64,000 nt of DNA from the NCBI RefSeq assembly GCF_028473145.1, contig NZ_CP092370.1:1860001-1924000 (forward strand), given 5' to 3'. The notes under the pieces were generated by a model. The model searched no databases. It had not been told where the DNA came from and worked only from the letters and a program-made list of their open reading frames with translations. The translations under genes and the position numbers were made by a program. The stretch's first letter is position 1. Each line of letters begins with the position of its first letter. Source of the stretch: Flavobacterium sp. CBA20B-1 (GTDB taxonomy: Bacteria; Bacteroidota; Bacteroidia; Flavobacteriales; Flavobacteriaceae). Positions 60,496 through 64,000 of the stretch are shown here, one piece after another.

Positions 60496-61440
60496 TCAGG
60501 CTTTAAAACTTTTTATTTTTGAATTAAAATACGCAATTAATATATAACAAACCACAAACAAAAACGGCAGTGTTATAAAATACGGCAAAAACGGGCGAAC
60601 GGGAATGTTCATCATTTTTGTTGCCAGATACACTACTTGCTCTTGCTCAATCAATTGCACATCCACAGCGTTTAATTGCTTTAGCAATGCTTCTTTTGCT
60701 GTTAACATATCTGCCAATTCAGGATATGCATTCATTGTTATATCATTCACTTTATTTTCGCTACCTAAACGTTCAAACAATCCATTTACTTGTTCAATAG
60801 ACCTTGAAATTTCGGTGCGTTTTGCTAACGTATTTGCTTTTTCTATGTTCTTTCTTTGATTAAAATAGGTATCGCTATTCAAATCTTCCAGCACTTTATC
60901 AATTGTTAAATCGGTATTTCCTAAACCATCGGTATAAACCGTTAATACATGGTATTTATAATTTTTAGAAGCCAATTTACTTTTAGAGTACTTCTCCATG
61001 TCAATTGCGCGGTCGCTTAACACTTTAAAAGCTTCAAAATGAACCGGGTCTGTTAAAATGTAATTATATGCATCGTAGATAGGCTCTATTTTAAGATCAT
61101 ATACTTCATTGCCGGCATTCAACGAAATAAGTTCTTTATTTAATTTTAAACGGTCATAATCTTTAATCTTTTGGTTTAGATAGTCGATACTTCCAAAATT
61201 AGGAACCACTATTAATTCATGCCGCAATCTGCTTGATTTGGATGCGTTCATATAAATACCTAACCCCACTCCCACAGCAATGAGCACTAAAAAAACGTAC
61301 CATCTTTTCTTAACAAAACGCAGTAAGCGGTAAATGCTATATAGCATTTTATTGTAGAAATTACCCGCTCTGTTTGCCATATATTTTACATCTACCTCTT
61401 TTTCTTCAAAAGATGCGTCTTTATTAGCTTGTTGATTCAT
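60496..61440 (-). CDS. Wzz-like chain-length determinant
   Basis: 314 aa with two membrane helices (WYVFLVLIAVGVGLGIYMNA, about residues 47-66, and FLPYFITLPFLFVVCYILIA near the end) bracketing a periplasmic helical domain of about 220 residues. That plan fits polysaccharide co-polymerases. There is no C-terminal tyrosine kinase. Its cytoplasmic tail after the second helix is only a few residues. It stands 3 nt from the DUF6909-like gene upstream and from the flippase downstream. Confidence 0.8.
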   Translation of the reverse strand: MNQQANKDASFEEKEVDVKYMANRAGNFYNKMLYSIYRLLRFVKKRWYVFLVLIAVGVGLGIYMNASKSSRLRHELIVVPNFGSIDYLNQKIKDYDRLKLNKELISLNAGNEVYDLKIEPIYDAYNYILTDPVHFEAFKVLSDRAIDMEKYSKSKLASKNYKYHVLTVYTDGLGNTDLTIDKVLEDLNSDTYFNQRKNIEKANTLAKRTEISRSIEQVNGLFERLGSENKVNDITMNAYPELADMLTAKEALLKQLNAVDVQLIEQEQVVYLATKMMNIPVRPFLPYFITLPFLFVVCYILIAYFNSKIKSFKA

Positions 61441-61443
61441 ATA

Positions 61444-63129
61444 TTAACAATTAAAAATTTGTTCTAATATTTTTAGGGTTATCAAGTATGTGGGTTTAAC
61501 GCCCGATGCGCCTAATCCGCCCGATGCCAAAGTGCTGCCTGTTTCCAACGGATTATCCGATGCGTAATAAGCATACCTAACTTTTACGTTGGGGTTGATG
61601 CTTTTGCGAATTTTTGATGCCGATTGTATGGCTTTTTGATAATGTGCTCCTTCCATTTCTAAACCAATCACGCGCCATGTGGAATCGTGAAAAAACTTTA
61701 ATAAATCTTTGTTTTGCAACGATGTTCCCAAAACGGTAATCATTGACCCTCCGAAAACTGGAATGTTGTTTCCTTCAAACATTTCTACGGTCAACTCGTT
61801 TTCAAACGGGTAATTATCGCCTGTTCCTTCGTTGATATGCGCCGTAGGAATCATAATATCGCCTTTATTGCCCACCAAAATTCCAGCTTTGCCCATTATA
61901 GAAACCGATTCTACGTTCAAATGTACATCTTTTTGAAAAGGTTTCAGTAATTCGTCTATGGTTTCATAAGCTTGCTCGCCAAATGCATAATCCATTACAA
62001 TCAAAACGGGCTTTTCATCATTGTTTTCTGGAACCTTATATTTTTGAAACGCTGTTTGTTCAAACTTTATTTTAGCGGTATCAAAAATCTGCACGTCAAT
62101 ATTGGTTCCCGAAGTGTCTGGCAAAAATAGCATTCCTTGATTCGTGGCACGTTCGGCTACTAAAGCGCGCAAATCACTGTTTCCTTTTTTACTTAATTCT
62201 TCAAAAATTTCGTTTTGGTTTTTACCTTTCAACTTTTGTTGCAGCACATTTTCGGCAAAAATCGAATTCATTACACTGTGCATATTCGCACTAATAATGT
62301 GCAACGGACGGTTTAATAACTGTAAACGTTGCAATTCGGTTTTTATTTTGGTTGCCCAAATTTCTCCGTAAATATGATGCCCCAAACGCTCGCGCAAAAT
62401 TGGGCTAAAAGTAATGGTTCTTTTGTTGTTATCCAACACTTCTTCCAAAGCAATTTTCCCCAACCAATAAATTACATGTAAAAACCGATCCAGATTTTCA
62501 TCGGTGGCAAATGCATCATAAATAGCGTTTATTTCGGCAAAAGTTCTTCCTAAAATTATAGAGGTATGCGAAATGGCAATTTCACGTTCGTTGCGCTCTA
62601 ATGGCTCGGCTTTTAGCACAGCCTCTTGCAATTTTAACCAATCGCGTGAAACATTGTCGTCATCGTCAATTAAAATACGGTCTTTAATTTTGTGTGATTC
62701 TACAAACATAAAGGTGAGGTGCGTTAACACATCATAAATATCCGATCGTCCACGGGTGATTTCGATATTCATCTGTTCTTTGTCGATCCGGTAGCAATTA
62801 CGACGGCGTTTTGGCGGCACAATGGCTTTAAAGTGCGATTGTGAATAACCTTCGTCTGATGTTAGGTTGATGTATCGACACTCTTCAATTCCCACAGGTA
62901 AACGCTCTATTACATAAAGCAAACCGTTTAGTTCTACTTTTTCATCGGCGATTGATCCATAAATTTCTGGTCGTAAAAGCAATAAAGCCTCGCGCAAGGT
63001 TTCGCCCGAAACCCCCATTGGTTTGTAAAATCCGCGGTTAAACAAATGGCGCATGGTGATGTACAAGCGCTCAACCGCTGCCGATGATTCTTGTGCTCGT
63101 GTTCTTGTTATGTATTTTATTTCTGTCAT
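61444..63129 (-). CDS. DUF6909-like protein with a nucleoside-phosphorylase-like C-terminal half
   Basis: 561 aa, cytoplasmic. The N-terminal half (ARAQESSAAVERLYITMRHL, DDNVSRDWLKLQEAVLKAE, LGRTFAEINAIYDAFATD) is helical and I do not recognise it beyond the conserved Bacteroidota family DUF6909. The C-terminal half has the look of PNP/UDP and AMP-nucleosidase folds: VESVSIMGKAGILVGNKGDI, IPTAHINEGTGDNY, GGSMITVLGT and VIGLEMEGAHYQKAI (the GxEMEG ribose motif), ending YYASDNPLETGSTLASGG. It is the first gene of the polysaccharide operon (3 nt from the chain-length gene). A link to sugar-nucleotide salvage is only an inference. Confidence 0.78.
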   Translation of the reverse strand: MTEIKYITRTRAQESSAAVERLYITMRHLFNRGFYKPMGVSGETLREALLLLRPEIYGSIADEKVELNGLLYVIERLPVGIEECRYINLTSDEGYSQSHFKAIVPPKRRRNCYRIDKEQMNIEITRGRSDIYDVLTHLTFMFVESHKIKDRILIDDDDNVSRDWLKLQEAVLKAEPLERNEREIAISHTSIILGRTFAEINAIYDAFATDENLDRFLHVIYWLGKIALEEVLDNNKRTITFSPILRERLGHHIYGEIWATKIKTELQRLQLLNRPLHIISANMHSVMNSIFAENVLQQKLKGKNQNEIFEELSKKGNSDLRALVAERATNQGMLFLPDTSGTNIDVQIFDTAKIKFEQTAFQKYKVPENNDEKPVLIVMDYAFGEQAYETIDELLKPFQKDVHLNVESVSIMGKAGILVGNKGDIMIPTAHINEGTGDNYPFENELTVEMFEGNNIPVFGGSMITVLGTSLQNKDLLKFFHDSTWRVIGLEMEGAHYQKAIQSASKIRKSINPNVKVRYAYYASDNPLETGSTLASGGLGASGVKPTYLITLKILEQIFNC

Positions 63130-63135
63130 TTTTTT

Positions 63136-63226
63136 GTTTCAGGTTTCAGGTTTAATATTCTTATAGCATCAATTCCACAACATACATATCTACAATATAC
63201 ATATCTACAATATACATTTCTACAAT
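63136..63226. repeat. GTTTCAG heptamers and a 15-bp tandem repeat
   Basis: GTTTCAGGTTTCAGGTTTAA at 63136-63155 (two GTTTCAG units and a variant), then ATACATATCTACAAT three times: 63182-63196, 63197-63211 and 63212-63226 (the last with T for A once). They fill the spacer upstream of the DUF6909-like gene start. Confidence 0.75.
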
Positions 63227-63240
63227 TATACAACCATAAA

Positions 63241-64000
63241 CTAATTTGATAAAATCAATCCAATTGCAGGATCAACAATTTCTTTTGGTGCATTTGGATT
63301 TCTTGGCTGAAACTGATCGTTTGGAAACCATTCGCCGTGCATGTACCGAAACGAAGCCGTTTTTTCTACTTTATTGTTCATCACATCGGGCTGGTAACGA
63401 AAATCTTCAAACAATTGGTCGCCTTTTACAAAATTTGCTGCTCTAAATTGATTGTTTTCGGTTATTAACCATTCTACTGCCACAAAAATACCATTTTTTG
63501 GAATTTTAATATTGTGTTTTAAAACGTTGATTAAATTTTTCTTAGTGCCGCGTTTAACTGTTGCAATGATAGGATCAACCAATAAATCATCGCTTGGACA
63601 ACCGTATTCATTCATTCGTAAAAACCGAATTTTGATGGTGGCTGCAGCCACGGCGCTTTTGGTATAAACAATTACTTTATCAATATATTGAACTGATTTT
63701 ATTTCGGCATTGTTTTCAAAAAACCGACCATACATATACGGTACATTTCCTGGCGTGAAATACATGTTTTCATAATGTGCATTGCCAATGGTGTGATGAA
63801 ACGATTTTTCGGGCAAAACCAGCAATGCAGGCTGTGGAATTTCGTAAGCTTCTAATATTACATTTGTGGTTTTTGATGCTTCTTCTTTAAAGATTGTGTG
63901 TCCCGAAGCATTGAAAATCAACGTGTCTGTTGCCAATGCCGACGGTATATAGAACATACCCAACGAATCGGTTGTAGCGCCGTCGCTTCCATCTAAAACC
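63241..64000 (-). CDS. Secreted protein with carboxypeptidase-regulatory-like domain (cut at right edge)
   Basis: The frame is open to the window edge, so the protein is longer than the 240 residues visible from the first inner ATG. Upstream of it the frame reads LDGSDGATTDSLGMFYIPSA then LATDTLIFNASGHTIFKEE, the 'TDxxGxFxIP' beta-sandwich of carboxypeptidase-regulatory-like domains, which sit at the N-terminus of many Bacteroidota secreted and outer-membrane proteins. The rest is beta-rich (NIKIPKNGIFVAVEWLITEN, TASFRYMHGEWFPNDQFQPR) and ends DPAIGLILSN, with no sorting domain or membrane barrel seen. Its start and signal peptide lie right of the window. Confidence 0.7.
   Translation of the reverse strand, partial: VLDGSDGATTDSLGMFYIPSALATDTLIFNASGHTIFKEEASKTTNVILEAYEIPQPALLVLPEKSFHHTIGNAHYENMYFTPGNVPYMYGRFFENNAEIKSVQYIDKVIVYTKSAVAAATIKIRFLRMNEYGCPSDDLLVDPIIATVKRGTKKNLINVLKHNIKIPKNGIFVAVEWLITENNQFRAANFVKGDQLFEDFRYQPDVMNNKVEKTASFRYMHGEWFPNDQFQPRNPNAPKEIVDPAIGLILSN

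Noticed and set aside
3897..64000. CRISPR arrays, tRNA or rRNA genes
   Set aside because: I saw no regularly spaced repeats with unique spacers, no cloverleaf with CCA-type end and no rRNA-like stretch. The only tandem repeats are the short ones listed.

Overview
The window looks like a chromosomal segment of a low-GC Bacteroidota, most likely a member of the Flavobacteriaceae. The evidence is the type IX secretion (T9SS) sorting domains, secreted DUF11 and 'VGIGT..PN' proteins, a SUF operon with the flavobacterial set of genes, HPII-type catalase, AT-rich spacers and promoter-like TTG-N17-23-TAnnTTTG motifs. I see no rRNA, tRNA or CRISPR array. The species cannot be named from the sequence alone.

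Layout. 1-5.0 kb is a decayed surface-protein region. It holds a lectin/DUF11 gene broken at a G8 tract and by a 5-nt insertion, a 5'-truncated secreted protein, an IS982-family element whose transposase has two frameshifts, and a T9SS type-B protein truncated by that element. 5.3-6.6 kb is a membrane TPR/LuxR-type regulator with a frameshift. 6.6-11.2 kb is sufA-sufB-(four-helix-bundle gene)-sufC-sufD, with GTTT/AAAC-rich short repeats in every spacer. 11.3-19.7 kb holds an M1 peptidase, an S8 protease lipoprotein, a metallo-beta-lactamase-fold hydrolase, rnpA, a T9SS type-A protein and a lipoprotein with a G9 tract in its signal peptide. 19.8-23.3 kb holds a DUF4349 lipoprotein, Kup and a small lipoprotein. 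23.4-30.2 kb is a stress and repair cluster: a general-stress flavin-binding-like protein, KatE, a TIGR03915/TIGR03916-like radical-SAM pair, a PfpI-like protein, and a nitroreductase/HxlR divergon with two near-identical palindromic operators.

30.4-36.5 kb holds a frameshifted membrane protein, a palindrome-rich gene-free stretch, two overlapping helix-turn-helix genes, and a three-gene secreted-protein operon (385 aa, 167 aa and 880 aa DUF11). That operon is an intact paralogue of the decayed locus at the left edge. 36.9-48.4 kb holds small proteins, SbcD-SbcC, and a MacB-type ABC efflux operon with adaptor and TolC. 48.5-53.4 kb holds two paralogous lipoproteins, an rRNA methyltransferase, an AI-2E-family permease and a two-subunit 3-oxoacid CoA-transferase. 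53.7-61.4 kb is a tightly overlapped surface-polysaccharide operon (two GT4, two polymerase/ligase-like proteins, GT2, flippase, chain-length protein). It is preceded by a DUF6909-like protein and a secreted protein cut by the window edge.

The most interesting signals are: the duplicated secreted-protein cassette in one intact and one IS-damaged copy, two poly-G tracts in surface proteins where a one-base change meets a TAA, the repeat-filled SUF spacers around an inserted four-helix-bundle gene, the HxlR operators, and the palindrome cluster at 30.8-31.4 kb. Several broken genes carry single-base homopolymer indels. They cluster in accessory genes and not in the long housekeeping genes, which favours real decay, but sequencing error cannot be excluded from one sequence.
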